The translations under genes and the position numbers were made by a program. Below are positions 19,059 through 27,891 of a DNA stretch of 64,000 nucleotides, one piece after another. Origin of the DNA: Enterococcus montenegrensis (GTDB taxonomy: Bacteria; Bacillota; Bacilli; Lactobacillales; Enterococcaceae); assembly GCF_029983095.1 (NCBI RefSeq), contig NZ_CP120467.1, positions 2,340,501-2,404,500 of the forward strand, written 5' to 3'. How positions within the stretch are numbered: position 1 is the stretch's first letter; each line of letters begins with the position of its first letter. Below the pieces are notes generated by a model. The model made no database searches. It saw only the letters and a program-made list of their open reading frames with translations, and was not told the origin of the DNA.

Positions 19059-19264
19059 TCGATAAAAAAAGCGGCAGGAAATTGTCCAGGGTTGAGCTAT
19101 AAGACCAAGATTTACGAAAACGGCTTTTTCTTTTTAGCAAATTTCGACTTTGATCGCAGGATTAATTCGTGAAACTAGGCAGTTCAAAAGAATGGACAGC
19201 GCTAAAACATTCAAAGCAATGTTGTTTTTCAAAAAATTTATACTCCTTCCATAGATGAAAAAAA

Positions 19265-19331
19265 CGTCTTTTAGCGTGTATCAATCGTAAAGGGTTAACT
19301 TTTCGATTGATTAGCTAAAGGACGCTTTTTT
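19265..19331. terminator. Terminator, bidirectional
   Basis: CGTC-TTTAGC pairs with GCTAAA-GGACG around an inner ATCAATCG/CGATTGAT stem; A-run left and T7 right. Ends the YbaK-family transcript on plus and probably the 39-aa ORF transcript on minus. Confidence 0.8.
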
Positions 19332-19362
19332 TATGTAATTTTAAAGCTTGAAAAAATATGTA

Positions 19363-19482
19363 TTATACCAGTAAATCCAATCCCAAATATTTCAAAACTC
19401 CTAACAACACACCTGCCAATATAATAACAGATAAAATCATAAATAATATCAACCCAACTAAAAACCGACCTCGACTTCGCAT
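19363..19482 (-). CDS. 39-aa single-helix membrane peptide, unknown
   Basis: ATG at 19482 with AAGGAGGG 6 bases upstream, an excellent RBS. The product is MRSRGRF, then a hydrophobic helix of about 25 residues, then KYLGLDLLV. The Arg-rich start predicts N-in topology. It lies alone, with a terminator 30 bases downstream. Possible roles range from a regulatory micropeptide to a toxin-like peptide, but no antisense RNA partner is evident. From 19483 to 19690 no other gene is seen. Confidence 0.5.
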   Translation of the reverse strand: MRSRGRFLVGLILFMILSVIILAGVLLGVLKYLGLDLLV

Positions 19483-19699
19483 TGACAGCCCTCCTTAAAA
19501 TATTCTACTTGCATATTTATACTAGCATGTACGAAGCCAATTCTCGAAAAAATGTGAGATATTTTAGTGCTTTAACCCACTTTTTTTATATCCTTCCCAC
19601 CTAAAAAAAGATTTATTAAAAAACGAAGCTAAAAACTTATAAATAACGATGTTATGTATTAAAAATTCATTTTCCTTCGATAAATCACGCGACAAAAAA

Positions 19700-19745
19700 G
19701 TTGTTTCAAAGTCTTTTACACGCAGTAAGATAACTTTGAAACAAC
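19700..19745. terminator. Terminator downstream of DUF421 gene
   Basis: GTTGTTTCAAAGT pairs exactly with ACTTTGAAACAAC; the outer bases are A-rich on the left and T-rich on the right. It lies about 105 bases past the DUF421 stop. Confidence 0.75.
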
Positions 19746-19851
19746 ATTTTATTTTTTATTTTCTCATTTTTTTATCAGATGATTACTCAGAATAAGAACA
19801 CACTGTATCGTTATACTATCTTTTGCATTTGATTAGCATCGGTCTTTTTAT

Positions 19852-20490
19852 TTATTGTGCATCATAGGCAGTTAATATAACGTTACCATTTAAATATTCA
19901 CCTAAATAGATTTCGCCAATCCGCTCATGACCTTGTTTTTTTACCTCAGCTTCTAGCCAATCGCTGTCTTTTTCAATGATTTCTAATAAATCAAAGTTAG
20001 CTTGCCCATCTACTATAATAGGATAGCGGATCATTTCTGCACCATATTCAATCACATTTAACTGGCCATTTTGTTCCATCACAGCCAGCTTCACTTTCTC
20101 CACTTCAAAAATACCATTAGAACGTAGCTTAAACATCAAATCATTTGCAGAAATACCAATACGTAGGCAATCTTGCACATTAACAGCCCCATTGCGAATT
20201 AACGTGACCGGTGCGCCGTCTATAACGCGTTTGACCCAACGATTGTGTTCTTTTGCAAATTTCAAAACCAAAACTAGCAGCGTCCAAATAATTAAGACCA
20301 ATACAAACTGCAAGACAGTAATGGCTTCATTATAAATCACACCGCCAATAATGCCCCCTAAAACGAAATTTTGTACTTGATCCATGGGTGAAGTTGGAGC
20401 CAAATTGCCTTTACCCATAATCGTAATTTGTAAGATTAAACAAATTAGGCCTAAAGCAAACTTAGCCAAAATTGGTAAATAGTAACTCAT
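19852..20490 (-). CDS. DUF421 (YetF-like) membrane protein
   Basis: 212 aa with three N-terminal membrane helices (residues ~5-90) and a cytoplasmic C-terminal DUF421 domain with the family motif VTLIRNG followed by a block of beta strands. AGGGGGA precedes the ATG. Second of a two-gene operon with the DUF3290 gene 11 bases upstream; this pairing is common in lactic acid bacteria. Function is unknown in the family. It is transcribed divergently from kup. Confidence 0.9.
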   Translation of the reverse strand: MSYYLPILAKFALGLICLILQITIMGKGNLAPTSPMDQVQNFVLGGIIGGVIYNEAITVLQFVLVLIIWTLLVLVLKFAKEHNRWVKRVIDGAPVTLIRNGAVNVQDCLRIGISANDLMFKLRSNGIFEVEKVKLAVMEQNGQLNVIEYGAEMIRYPIIVDGQANFDLLEIIEKDSDWLEAEVKKQGHERIGEIYLGEYLNGNVILTAYDAQ

Positions 20491-20501
20491 TTTATTTCCC
20501 C

Positions 20502-20951
20502 CTATTTTTGTTTCACAATTTGATCTTTTGATGTCAACAAAGCAACCGAATCCAATTTAAAATTCGTACCATCTTGACTTAATGTTACCCGGTAACAATC
20601 ATCACCAATCAACACGAGCATTTGATCAGACAAAGTCGTGCTGTTTACATATACTTCTTCGGGTGTGACAACTTCATCTTGAGCCACTTTTTTAACAAAA
20701 TGCACCATCTGAGATGATTGAGAATGATTGGTTTGATCTTGTTTGTAATCAGAATATTGCACCCCTAATAAAAAAAGCAGCAACAACAGCATAATAATCG
20801 TTAAATCTCGATATTTGGTATCTAACCGGTGCCGTAAATAAGCGCTAAATACAAAAATCAAAAAAAGCAAGGCGGCAAAAATCAGCCCATATTTGATATA
20901 GTCGTTTACGCCAGCATTATTTTGCAAATAGCTTATGCCGTAAAAAGTCAT
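20502..20951 (-). CDS. DUF3290 family membrane protein
   Basis: 149 aa, two N-terminal membrane segments (about residues 20-40 and 52-66) and a C-terminal soluble domain that probably faces outward or inward with LSDQMLVLIGDDCYRVTL. GAGGAG lies upstream of ATG. Pairs with the DUF421 protein downstream, presumably in one complex. Biochemical role unknown. Confidence 0.85.
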   Translation of the reverse strand: MTFYGISYLQNNAGVNDYIKYGLIFAALLFLIFVFSAYLRHRLDTKYRDLTIIMLLLLLFLLGVQYSDYKQDQTNHSQSSQMVHFVKKVAQDEVVTPEEVYVNSTTLSDQMLVLIGDDCYRVTLSQDGTNFKLDSVALLTSKDQIVKQK

Positions 20952-21040
20952 TTTAACTCCTCATTTCTTCATATACTTATCCTCATTTTAGCATGAAGAC
21001 GAATTATTCTTGATATATTTGATTTTTTTACAGCTATTGT

Positions 21041-21069
21041 TTGACATTGCTCTAAAAAGTCTTGATAAT
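21041..21069 (+). promoter_or_regulatory. Sigma-A promoter of kup leader
   Basis: TTGACA (21041-21046), exactly 17 bases, GATAAT (21064-21069). Transcription would start near 21076, just before helix P1 of the leader aptamer. Confidence 0.85.
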
Positions 21070-21078
21070 GTAGCTTAA

Positions 21079-21166
21079 TTAGGGGAGTAGCACATAGATG
21101 AGCTATGGTTTTAGATCAACAACTCGCGTAAATCGCTGGTCTAAAACATAATTGCCAGACCTAAGT
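21079..21166 (+). ncRNA. yybP-ykoY-like (Mn2+) riboswitch aptamer upstream of kup
   Basis: Helix P1 TTAGG (21079-21083) pairs with CCTAA (21160-21164). It is followed by GGAGTAGC, the L1 signature, then hairpin CATAG/CTATG, then a 10-bp second leg GTTTTAGATC/GGTCTAAAAC whose loop starts AACAAC, and is closed by GCCAGA before the P1 3' strand. The L. lactis yybP aptamer has the same order (AAAGG-GGAGTAGC ... GCAAGA-CCTTT). The match is by signature and fold drawn by hand. Confidence 0.78.
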
Positions 21167-21222
21167 TAAACCAAAAATTCACTAATAAAAAAATTTTGGT
21201 TAATTTAAGCAAACTTAGGAGG
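21160..21222 (+). promoter_or_regulatory. RBS-sequestering expression platform of kup leader
   Basis: CCTAAGTT (21160-21167) can pair exactly with AACTTAGG (21212-21219), which includes part of the AGGAGG ribosome site (21217-21222). An inner CCAAAAATT/AATTTTGG stem supports the long hairpin. The same CCTAA is needed for aptamer helix P1, so formation of P1 should free the RBS. This predicts ligand-activated translation. Confidence 0.7.
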
Positions 21223-21227
21223 AAAAA

Positions 21228-23219
21228 ATGAGTCAGCAAAAAATGTCAAAAGTAACAGCAGCTGGTCTGCTAGTCGCCATGGGGGTTGTTTACGGAGATA
21301 TCGGGACAAGCCCTCTTTACGTTATGAAGGCGATTGTAGAAGAAAACGGTGGCCTAAAAAGTTTAAATCCCGATTTTATTTTGGGCGCAGTTTCTTTAAT
21401 TTTTTGGACGTTAACTTTTTTAACGACCATCAAATATGTAGTGATTGCTTTAAATGCCGATAACCACGGTGAAGGTGGGATTTTTTCTTTATATACCCTG
21501 GTCCGTAAAAAAAGTAAATATCTCATTATTCCAGCCATGATTGGCGGTGCAGCTTTACTAGCCGATGGCGTCTTAACGCCTGCTGTAACCGTGACAACAG
21601 CCATCGAAGGGCTTCGCGGCATTCCTGCTTTTTATGAACACTTTGGGATGAATCAAAATATCATTGTCATTATCACCTTAATTATTTTATTGATTTTATT
21701 TACGGTGCAACGTTTTGGGACAGATGTTGTCGGTAAAGCATTTGGACCGGTAATGTTTTTATGGTTCACTTTTTTAGGTGGGATGGGACTTTTCCATTTT
21801 GGCCAAGATCTATCGGTTATTCGCGCTCTAAACCCGCTATATGCCATTAAACTTTTGTTTAGTCCAGATAATAAGTTAGGAATTTTAATTTTAGGAAATA
21901 TTTTTCTAGCGACTACCGGGGCAGAGGCTCTCTACTCGGATATGGGACATGTAGGGAAGAAAAATATTCGGGTCAGCTGGCCTTATGTCAAAATTTGTTT
22001 ATTGCTAAACTATCTTGGGCAAGCTGCTTGGCTTTTAAGTGTTTACCAAGATCCTAAAACACAAGCAATTGAACAGTTAAATCCATTTTTCCAAATTTTA
22101 CCGGCAAGCTGGATGATCTTCGGTGTCGTCTTTGCTACGATCGCTGCTGTCATTGCTTCACAGGCTTTACTTTCAGGTTCTTTTACCCTTGTTTCAGAAG
22201 CGATTAAGTTGCGCTTGTTACCGCGCATGAAAATTATGTACCCTGGTTCTTCAATTGGGCAAATGTATATTCCCGCGGTAAACTTTATTTTATGGCTAGC
22301 TTGTTCTTTAATTGTTTTAACATTTAGAACTTCTTCTCATATGGAGGCTGCTTACGGACTATCGATTACCGTTACGATGTTAATGACCACCTTGCTTCTT
22401 TATTTTTATTTGGCCCAAAAACGCCACAATCGTTTATTGGCAGCTTGTGTGAGTCTTTTCTTTGCCGCAATTGAAACTATCTTTTTCATTTCCAGTGCCG
22501 CCAAATTTTTACATGGAGGTTTTGTCGCAGTCATTATGGCCCTTTTCATTTTAGCTGTCATGATTATTTGGGAGTGGGGCAATATTATCCAAGAAAAAGC
22601 CAGCGATACTGTACATCTAAAAGAATATGTACCACAATTAACTGCATTGCGTAGCGACGAAAGTGTCCCGATGTATCAAACAAACGTCGTCTTTATGGTG
22701 CCCCACGTTACAAATGATGAGATCGGCAAACAATTTGTTTACTCTATTTTGGATAAACGACCAAAACGGGCGCAAACGTATTGGTTTGTCAACGTCATCG
22801 TAACAGACGAGCCTTATACTAAAGAGTTTTCAATTGATACATTAGATACTGACTTTATTGTAGTTGTTCGCCTGTATTTGGGCTTTCGCGTCAACCAAGA
22901 GGTCAATGTTTATGTCCGTCAAATTATTCACGATTTAATGAAAGACGGGCGTTTACCAGAACAACCTCAACGTTATTCCTTAACACCTGGCCGCATTGTT
23001 GGTGATTTTCAATTTGTATTAATTGAAGAAGAATTGTCCAACAATACAGAATTGGATAGATGGGAACGCCAAATTATGCAGGCAAAACTCTTTATTAAAC
23101 GCCATACCATGTCTCCTGAAAATTGGTTTGGACTAGAGTATAGCGATGTCTTATACGAAACAGTCCCACTAATCATCGGCAAGATGAAAAAAACGCGTCT
23201 TATCGAACGATCAAAATAA
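21228..23219 (+). CDS. kup: KUP/HAK/KT family potassium uptake protein
   Basis: 663 aa, about 12 membrane helices in the first 430 residues and a cytoplasmic C-terminal domain. The family hallmark GVVYGDIGTSPLYV lies near residue 19, with NADNHGEGGIFSLY and EALYSDMGHVG following. It imports K+ with protons. In Lactococcus and others Kup activity is inhibited by c-di-AMP; no such motif was judged here. AGGAGG 5 bases before the ATG is part of a switchable hairpin (see leader). Terminator directly after the stop, so monocistronic. Confidence 0.97.
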   Translation: MSQQKMSKVTAAGLLVAMGVVYGDIGTSPLYVMKAIVEENGGLKSLNPDFILGAVSLIFWTLTFLTTIKYVVIALNADNHGEGGIFSLYTLVRKKSKYLIIPAMIGGAALLADGVLTPAVTVTTAIEGLRGIPAFYEHFGMNQNIIVIITLIILLILFTVQRFGTDVVGKAFGPVMFLWFTFLGGMGLFHFGQDLSVIRALNPLYAIKLLFSPDNKLGILILGNIFLATTGAEALYSDMGHVGKKNIRVSWPYVKICLLLNYLGQAAWLLSVYQDPKTQAIEQLNPFFQILPASWMIFGVVFATIAAVIASQALLSGSFTLVSEAIKLRLLPRMKIMYPGSSIGQMYIPAVNFILWLACSLIVLTFRTSSHMEAAYGLSITVTMLMTTLLLYFYLAQKRHNRLLAACVSLFFAAIETIFFISSAAKFLHGGFVAVIMALFILAVMIIWEWGNIIQEKASDTVHLKEYVPQLTALRSDESVPMYQTNVVFMVPHVTNDEIGKQFVYSILDKRPKRAQTYWFVNVIVTDEPYTKEFSIDTLDTDFIVVVRLYLGFRVNQEVNVYVRQIIHDLMKDGRLPEQPQRYSLTPGRIVGDFQFVLIEEELSNNTELDRWERQIMQAKLFIKRHTMSPENWFGLEYSDVLYETVPLIIGKMKKTRLIERSK

Positions 23220-23225
23220 AGAAAA

Positions 23226-23251
23226 AGAGCTAGGATTTTTATCCTGGCTCT
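23226..23251. terminator. Shared terminator between kup and ABC exporter
   Basis: AGAGCTAGGAT-tttt-ATCCTGGCTCT, one G-T pair, with A-run left and T-run right, between convergent genes. Confidence 0.88.
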
Positions 23252-23271
23252 TTTTCTTAGAATAGACGTTG

Positions 23272-25053
23272 TTAAATTGCCTGTAATAAATCGTACTGGG
23301 ATTGATACAAGTGATAATACAAACCCCGTTGTTTCATTAACTCTTCGTGATTGCCACTTTCAGCAATGACGCCCCCAGCTACATAAAAAATACGGTCTGC
23401 ATTTTTTATCGTTGATAAACGGTGCGCAATAATAAAGGAAGTTCTTCCTTTTAGCAACTGTTGCAATCCTTCTTGCAATAGTTCTTCTGTTTTGGTGTCA
23501 ATACTTGAAGTAGCTTCATCTAAAATTAAGATTTTAGGATCCGCCAATAATGCTCTGGCAAAGGAAATTAATTGACGCTGTCCTGCCGATAGCGTACTTC
23601 CTCTTTCTTCTACCACTGTTTCATAACCATCTTTTAAATCCTTAATAAAATCATGGGCTCGAACAACTTTAGCAGCGGCGATAATCTCGTCTTTACTAGC
23701 ATCGAGTTTACCATAGCGAATATTTTCAATAATGGTTCCAGAGAAAATAAACGTATCTTGCAGCATAACCCCCATTTGACTCCGTAATGACTGTAATGTC
23801 ACCGCGCGTACATCAACGCCATCAACTTTAACACTACCGGAATTTACATCGTAAAAACGACTAAGTAAATTAATTACAGTGGTTTTACCCGCTCCAGTAG
23901 GCCCAACTAATGCAATACTTTGGCCGGCTTCCACATGGAAATCAACACCATTTAAAATATTTTTGCCCTCTTCATAGCGGAAAATTACATCTTCAAAATC
24001 AACATTTCCTTTAATTGGCGGTAAAACTTTGGCATCTGGTGCATCTTGAATATCGGGAATTTCATCTAACGTTTCAAAAATCCGTTCCAAATAAGCACTC
24101 GCCGTAATTAAAGAATTATAAAAGTTTCCAATATTAATAACAGGATTCCAAAAATTATTGATATAGCTTAAAAAAGCAATCAAAGTCCCCGTCGTGACAT
24201 TAACCCCTAAAGAAGAGATACCAACATAATAAATAATACAGGTTGTCAAAACGGCAATATTTTGCACACCGGGCCATAAAAGAAATTGAATTTTGACAGC
24301 CTTCATCCAAGAAGTCCGATATTCCCCACTAACTTCATCAAAAACGCGGGCGTTTTCTTTTTCCCTGGCAAAAGATTGCGTAATCCGAATCCCTGCAATA
24401 CTTTCATGAATATAAGCATTCAGATTAGATTGCTTGTTACTCAATACTTGATAGGCTTTTCGCTGCTTATTTTGAATTATCAATACCATGACAAAAAGGA
24501 CTGGCAATAAGATCAAGCTGTATAACGTTAAACGGACGTCGATAAAAAACATAAATGCTAAAGTAATGACGACACTGAAAATATCTGAAATTAAATTAAT
24601 TAAACCATTACTTAATAAATCGCTCAGGGTATTAATGTAATTTACAACCCGAATCAAAATTTTGCCATGAGGACGATTATCAAAATAAGAAAAAGGCAAT
24701 CGTTGTAAATGTTCAAAAATATCAAAACGCATATCTTTTAACATATCTTGCCCAATTTCTGTGATGTGCATGATGCGATAGTGCATACACCACCCAATCA
24801 CCACTAAAGACAAAAGAAAAATCCCGCCTAAAAACAACAAACGATTACTGTCTTGTTGCGGAATAACAGTATCAATAGCAATTTTGGTTAGATAAGGACC
24901 TAACATCCCCAGGCCATTGGCCAAAATGATGGTAGCCAACACGACAAAAATCGCTTTTTTATAAGGTGCGACATAGCTTAATAGCCGTTTTAAATCGCCC
25001 CAGCGAAACTCTTGGGCTAACTCTTCATCTTCATCAAAACGATTACGCGCCAT
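23272..25053 (-). CDS. ABC exporter half-transporter with catalytic Walker B (LmrD/EfrB-like)
   Basis: 593 aa: six-helix membrane domain then nucleotide-binding domain. Walker A GPTGAGKTT, Walker B ILILDEATSSID with the catalytic glutamate present, but signature LSAGQRQ in place of LSGGQ. Second gene of a pair overlapping by 11 bases; together the two give one consensus and one degenerate ATP site, as known for heterodimeric multidrug exporters (LmrCD, BmrCD, EfrAB). Likely exports drugs or lipophilic compounds; substrate unknown. A divergent AraC-type gene beyond the first subunit may regulate it. Confidence 0.93.
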   Translation of the reverse strand: MARNRFDEDEELAQEFRWGDLKRLLSYVAPYKKAIFVVLATIILANGLGMLGPYLTKIAIDTVIPQQDSNRLLFLGGIFLLSLVVIGWCMHYRIMHITEIGQDMLKDMRFDIFEHLQRLPFSYFDNRPHGKILIRVVNYINTLSDLLSNGLINLISDIFSVVITLAFMFFIDVRLTLYSLILLPVLFVMVLIIQNKQRKAYQVLSNKQSNLNAYIHESIAGIRITQSFAREKENARVFDEVSGEYRTSWMKAVKIQFLLWPGVQNIAVLTTCIIYYVGISSLGVNVTTGTLIAFLSYINNFWNPVINIGNFYNSLITASAYLERIFETLDEIPDIQDAPDAKVLPPIKGNVDFEDVIFRYEEGKNILNGVDFHVEAGQSIALVGPTGAGKTTVINLLSRFYDVNSGSVKVDGVDVRAVTLQSLRSQMGVMLQDTFIFSGTIIENIRYGKLDASKDEIIAAAKVVRAHDFIKDLKDGYETVVEERGSTLSAGQRQLISFARALLADPKILILDEATSSIDTKTEELLQEGLQQLLKGRTSFIIAHRLSTIKNADRIFYVAGGVIAESGNHEELMKQRGLYYHLYQSQYDLLQAI

Positions 25054-26791
25054 CTTCTTGCCCCCCTGTCAAACCAAGCTGCTTACGATACACTTCATAA
25101 TATTTTCCACGCTTTGTAACTAATTCTTCGTGGGTTCCTTGTTCTACGACATGACCTTTTTCCATTAAAAGAATCAAGTCCGCATCTTTGACAGAAGAAA
25201 TGCGATGGGCGATGACAAACGTCGTTTTTTCTGTCGTCAGTTTTGCCAATTCGTGCTGAATTTTCGATTCTGTCTCCATATCCACAGCCGACGTTGTATC
25301 ATCTAAAATTAAGATAGAAGGATTTTTTGCCAAAGCACGAGCCAAGGAGATCCGCTGTTTTTGCCCACCAGACAAGCCCACGCCTCGTTCTCCAACGACA
25401 GTCTCATACCCTTGTGGCATCCGCGCAATAAAGGAATCGGCATCTGCAACTGTCGCCATTTGGCGGATAAAGTTTTCATCAGCATAAGGATTACCAAAAG
25501 CAATATTATCAGAAATAGTATTTGAAAATAAAAATACATCCTGCATTACCATGGAGATATTTTCCCGCAATTGTCGCACGGGGTATTCTTTTGCATCTTT
25601 GCCATCAATCAAAACGCGTCCTTTTGTCGGGTCATAAAAGCGACCAACTAAATTTACTAACGTCGTTTTACCAGAACCGGTTTCCCCTAAAATACCGACT
25701 GTTTTACCCGGTCCGGTTTTAAAACTGATATTGGATAAAACATTATGTTCCGGATCATCTGAAAAATGAAAACTAACATTTTCAAAGACGACTTCTCCTT
25801 TAATCGGATTAAGTGTCTCCTCTTCTTCTACTGGAATACTTGATTTTTGCCCTAGTAATTGACGAATCTTAATACATGCGGCGTTAAAGCGCTGGACATC
25901 ATTGATCAACCAACCACTCATCCGCAAAGGATTATTTAACATCCACAAATAACCATTAAAAGCTACCAATTGCCCTAACGTCATGTTACCGCCAATAACC
26001 AAAATCCCCCCGAAAACCAGTGTGATGACTGCTAATGTACCAGCAAAGCCATCCAACCATGGTAAAAAGCGGGCCGAGACTTTAGCCGATTCCATATTAC
26101 GTTGTTTAAAATCTTCGTTGTATTGCTTAAATTTATCTAACTCAAAATCTTCTCTAGCAAAAGCCTTTACCACTCGGTTACCACCGATATTTTCTTCTAC
26201 CATAGAATTTAATCGTGAAAAACTCTCCCGTATTTCAAAAAACTTAGGATGCGCCTCTTTGGCCATTTTATTAGTTAAAACAAAAATAATCGGCGTAACG
26301 ATCAACAACGCCAAAGTCAGCTGCCAACTGATAAAAGCCATCACGATAACTGCTGCCAAAAACCATAAGACACACTCTACGATATTGTAAGTTACCCATG
26401 CGACGAAATGCCGAATTGCATCCACATCCCCTGTCATGCGTGCCATGATATCGCCCACTCGCGTATGGTTAAAAAAATCAAAATCTAAGCTTTGCAATTT
26501 GTGATACATATCCTCTCGCAAGGCATAAATTGCGTTTTGACTCATTCTTTCACACAAAATTTGATATAGGTAACGGACAATTGTCCGAAAAACAGTTGTA
26601 CCAATCATCAGTGCAATCAAAGGTAGTAACCACGTTTTTTTCCCTTGATTAATGACATCATCGACAATTAATCCTCCAACATAAGGATTCACCACAATTA
26701 AAACAGCATTGATTATAATAAATAAGCAAATAAGGCCAAAATGATTACGCGATTTTTTTACATACTGCCAAATCCATTGCATATTAGACAT
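25043..26791 (-). CDS. ABC exporter half-transporter with degenerate Walker B (LmrC/EfrA-like)
   Basis: 582 aa with the same domain order. Walker A GETGSGKTT, signature LSGGQKQR intact, but Walker B reads LILDDTTSAVD: aspartate replaces the catalytic glutamate. The normal signature here completes the active site with the partner's Walker B, and its own Walker B pairs with the partner's altered LSAGQ. This is the usual asymmetric arrangement, not decay. First gene of the pair. The C-terminal end has TGGQEDGA, and the overlap with the second ORF starts there. Confidence 0.93.
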   Translation of the reverse strand: MSNMQWIWQYVKKSRNHFGLICLFIIINAVLIVVNPYVGGLIVDDVINQGKKTWLLPLIALMIGTTVFRTIVRYLYQILCERMSQNAIYALREDMYHKLQSLDFDFFNHTRVGDIMARMTGDVDAIRHFVAWVTYNIVECVLWFLAAVIVMAFISWQLTLALLIVTPIIFVLTNKMAKEAHPKFFEIRESFSRLNSMVEENIGGNRVVKAFAREDFELDKFKQYNEDFKQRNMESAKVSARFLPWLDGFAGTLAVITLVFGGILVIGGNMTLGQLVAFNGYLWMLNNPLRMSGWLINDVQRFNAACIKIRQLLGQKSSIPVEEEETLNPIKGEVVFENVSFHFSDDPEHNVLSNISFKTGPGKTVGILGETGSGKTTLVNLVGRFYDPTKGRVLIDGKDAKEYPVRQLRENISMVMQDVFLFSNTISDNIAFGNPYADENFIRQMATVADADSFIARMPQGYETVVGERGVGLSGGQKQRISLARALAKNPSILILDDTTSAVDMETESKIQHELAKLTTEKTTFVIAHRISSVKDADLILLMEKGHVVEQGTHEELVTKRGKYYEVYRKQLGLTGGQEDGA

Positions 26792-27013
26792 CCACTCACC
26801 TCCAACTTCTTGTCTATAAACATCTTAGAGCAATCAATTGGAAAAGAAATGGGATATCTTCTTTAAAATGATGTAAAATATTAACAAAGACGATTTTCAA
26901 AATTTATTATTCCATTATTTTTTTAATCAATTTTTTTAAAGCGATTGCAAAAATTGTATTTTATTTTATTACTTAGACTATTTTTAGTTAAATACAAAAT
27001 ATAGGAGCCTATC

Positions 27014-27847
27014 ATGCATTTAATTAACGCTCAGACTTTTAATCCCGAAATATTATATCTCTTTGATGCCTGTTGTGATGAAGACTGGGTCGGTGAATTT
27101 CACGCCCACGATTTTTTAGAAATTTCTTTAGTGCTAGAAGGCGAATCCGAGTATTTTTTTGAAGACTTACCTCAAACAACTATTCGAGCAGGACAAGTTT
27201 TATTGTTTAACCCGGGCTACCACCATATGGAGCGCCATGTAAAACAAACGTCTCATCAATTGCATATCGGTATTAAGAATTTTACTTTACAAGGTTTGCC
27301 GAGAAATACATTTCCCCATAAAAGTCCCATTTTAAATTTGGGTCGTCACCAGCAAAATGTGTTGCAAATCGCTTGGCGCCTCTTAGAAGAACTGTATCAA
27401 GACGCACCAGAAACCCTTGTTTTGCGCAAAATTCTTGTTAGTGAAATGCTGGTGCATATTTTACGCGGCTTAGATGATACCAACGAGCGGCAACCGACTT
27501 TTCTTTCCAGTCGCCAACAACGGCAGCAAAAAATTGTTAACGATACTATTTACTTTTTGGAAAATCATTTTAAAGAAGAAATAACATTAGAACAGCTGGC
27601 ACAAGCACAGTTTGTCAGCCCAGCCTACTTATCGCGCCTTTTTAAAGAAATAGTCGGTGAAAGTCCCATTAATTACCTAATCAAATTGCGTTTAAAAGAA
27701 GCAAAGCATTTATTAAAGACGACACCTTTAACGATCAAACAAATTGCTCAAGCAACAGGTTATCAAGATGCTTACCATTTCAGTAAATCTTTTAAAAAAC
27801 AATTTGGGATTGCCCCTTCTGGTTTAAGCGAAAAAAAGACATCATAG
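27014..27847 (+). CDS. AraC family transcriptional regulator
   Basis: 277 aa. N-terminal cupin-like sensor domain (FHAHDFLEISLVLEGESEY, with histidines) and C-terminal double helix-turn-helix (about residues 175-275: LEQLAQAQFVSPAYLSRLFK and IKQIAQATGYQDAYHFSKSFKK). RBS AGGAG 7 bases before ATG. Divergent from the ABC exporter with a 220-base AT-rich interval that must hold both promoters; the two may be functionally linked. The ligand is unknown, likely a sugar or peptide-like compound. Confidence 0.92.
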   Translation: MHLINAQTFNPEILYLFDACCDEDWVGEFHAHDFLEISLVLEGESEYFFEDLPQTTIRAGQVLLFNPGYHHMERHVKQTSHQLHIGIKNFTLQGLPRNTFPHKSPILNLGRHQQNVLQIAWRLLEELYQDAPETLVLRKILVSEMLVHILRGLDDTNERQPTFLSSRQQRQQKIVNDTIYFLENHFKEEITLEQLAQAQFVSPAYLSRLFKEIVGESPINYLIKLRLKEAKHLLKTTPLTIKQIAQATGYQDAYHFSKSFKKQFGIAPSGLSEKKTS

Positions 27848-27891
27848 TTTTATAACTTTAGTGAGTAAAATTATCTCTCAGCTCGATAAAT

